From Niebla homalea (lineage: Eukaryota > Ascomycota > Lecanoromycetes > Lecanorales > Ramalinaceae), in contig JAHGAU010000011.1 in NCBI GenBank assembly GCA_019925105.1, positions 124,001 to 188,000 on the forward strand: 64,000 nt of DNA, given 5' to 3'. How positions within the stretch are numbered: position 1 is the first letter of the stretch; the number at the start of each line of letters is the position of its first letter. Below, piece after piece: positions 63,644 to 64,000 of this stretch. The position numbers were made by a program, and so were the translations under genes. The notes below the pieces were generated by a model. The model was not told where the DNA came from and searched no databases. It saw only the letters and a program-made list of their open reading frames with translations.

Positions 63644-64000
63644 AACTTAATTTTTTTTTTAATATTATTACGTTTTTATAATATAACTTCTTATATATTA
63701 ACTTTTAACGTATTTTATTTAACGGATATATTTAAGATTTAAGTAATTAAATATTTTCTTAATAAGTAATATCCTTAATCTTTAATATTTTTATTTAAAT
63801 CTTAAAATTAATTATAATTAACTTTACTTATAAAAGTCTTAATAAAATATTATAATATAGGTTTTTTTTTAATATTATAAATATTTATATTAATTTAATT
63901 ATTTTTATAACTTAAATATTAATTATAATTTATATATAAAGTAATATATAGTTTTTATTTATTATTAATATATTTAAGTAAGTAACTCCAATTAATTTTA
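63644..64000. other. AT-rich flank of MITE-4, nothing recognised
   Basis: Probably the continuation of the unassigned region left of MITE-4, running off the window. No repeat or reading frame is supported. Confidence 0.4.

Noticed and set aside
1..64000. Mitochondrial genome as source of the AT-richness
   Set aside because: Copia and LINE coding regions with transition-made stops and clear target duplications show nuclear RIP; no mitochondrial genes are present.

Overview
The window is a gene-free, extremely AT-rich block of old transposable elements from a filamentous ascomycete (Pezizomycotina) with repeat-induced point mutation (RIP). Repeated DNA shows pervasive C-to-T and G-to-A transitions. 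Former CAA/CAG/TGG codons have become stops, TpA is everywhere, and CpA survives mainly in short (<300 bp) or low-copy patches. No intact host gene, rRNA gene or complete tRNA gene is visible. The few longer open frames are satellite artefacts, antisense shadows or remnants of transposon polyproteins.

Layout. (1) 1-3221: 3' part of a plus-strand Ty1/copia element (Copia-1) with RT and RNase H remnants, a 24-bp tandem array, polypurine tract and 162-bp LTR. (2) 3222-6075: unassigned mutated DNA plus a fragment of a second copia family (LTR 5550-5701). (3) 6081-24630: one complete minus-strand copia (Copia-2) with a perfect 5-bp duplication CGGAT. It holds a full-length Tad1-like LINE (LINE-A). 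LINE-A in turn holds a second LINE (LINE-B) and a tiny 209-bp LINE end that escaped RIP. (4) 24636-25848: unassigned. (5) 25849-38387: minus-strand copia of the Copia-1 family (Copia-3), carrying a hAT-like MITE (27367-28053) and a full-length LINE (LINE-C). (6) 38388-44940: 5'-truncated LINEs D (+) and E (-). (7) 44941-47160: a 740-bp tandem duplication, 115-bp repeats and a poorly mutated patch. (8) 47161-50003: unassigned, with a RIP-crippled minus-strand reading frame. (9) 50004-58692: pieces of a diverged LINE subfamily (F +, H -, G +). (10) 57966-59754: two GC-rich MITEs of the same family and a 250-bp repeat. (11) 59755-64000: an unidentified RIP-crippled minus-strand coding region interrupted by a fourth MITE.

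The parts work as layers of insertion rather than as cooperating genes. Copia elements were invaded by LINEs and MITEs, and RIP then mutated everything long and repeated. The exceptions are short LTRs, the 209-bp LINE stub, the 248-bp element and the GGGACGGGATA arrays, which lack CpA on both strands. Blocks like this are typical of fungal pericentromeric, centromeric or subtelomeric heterochromatin; which one applies here cannot be told from this window.
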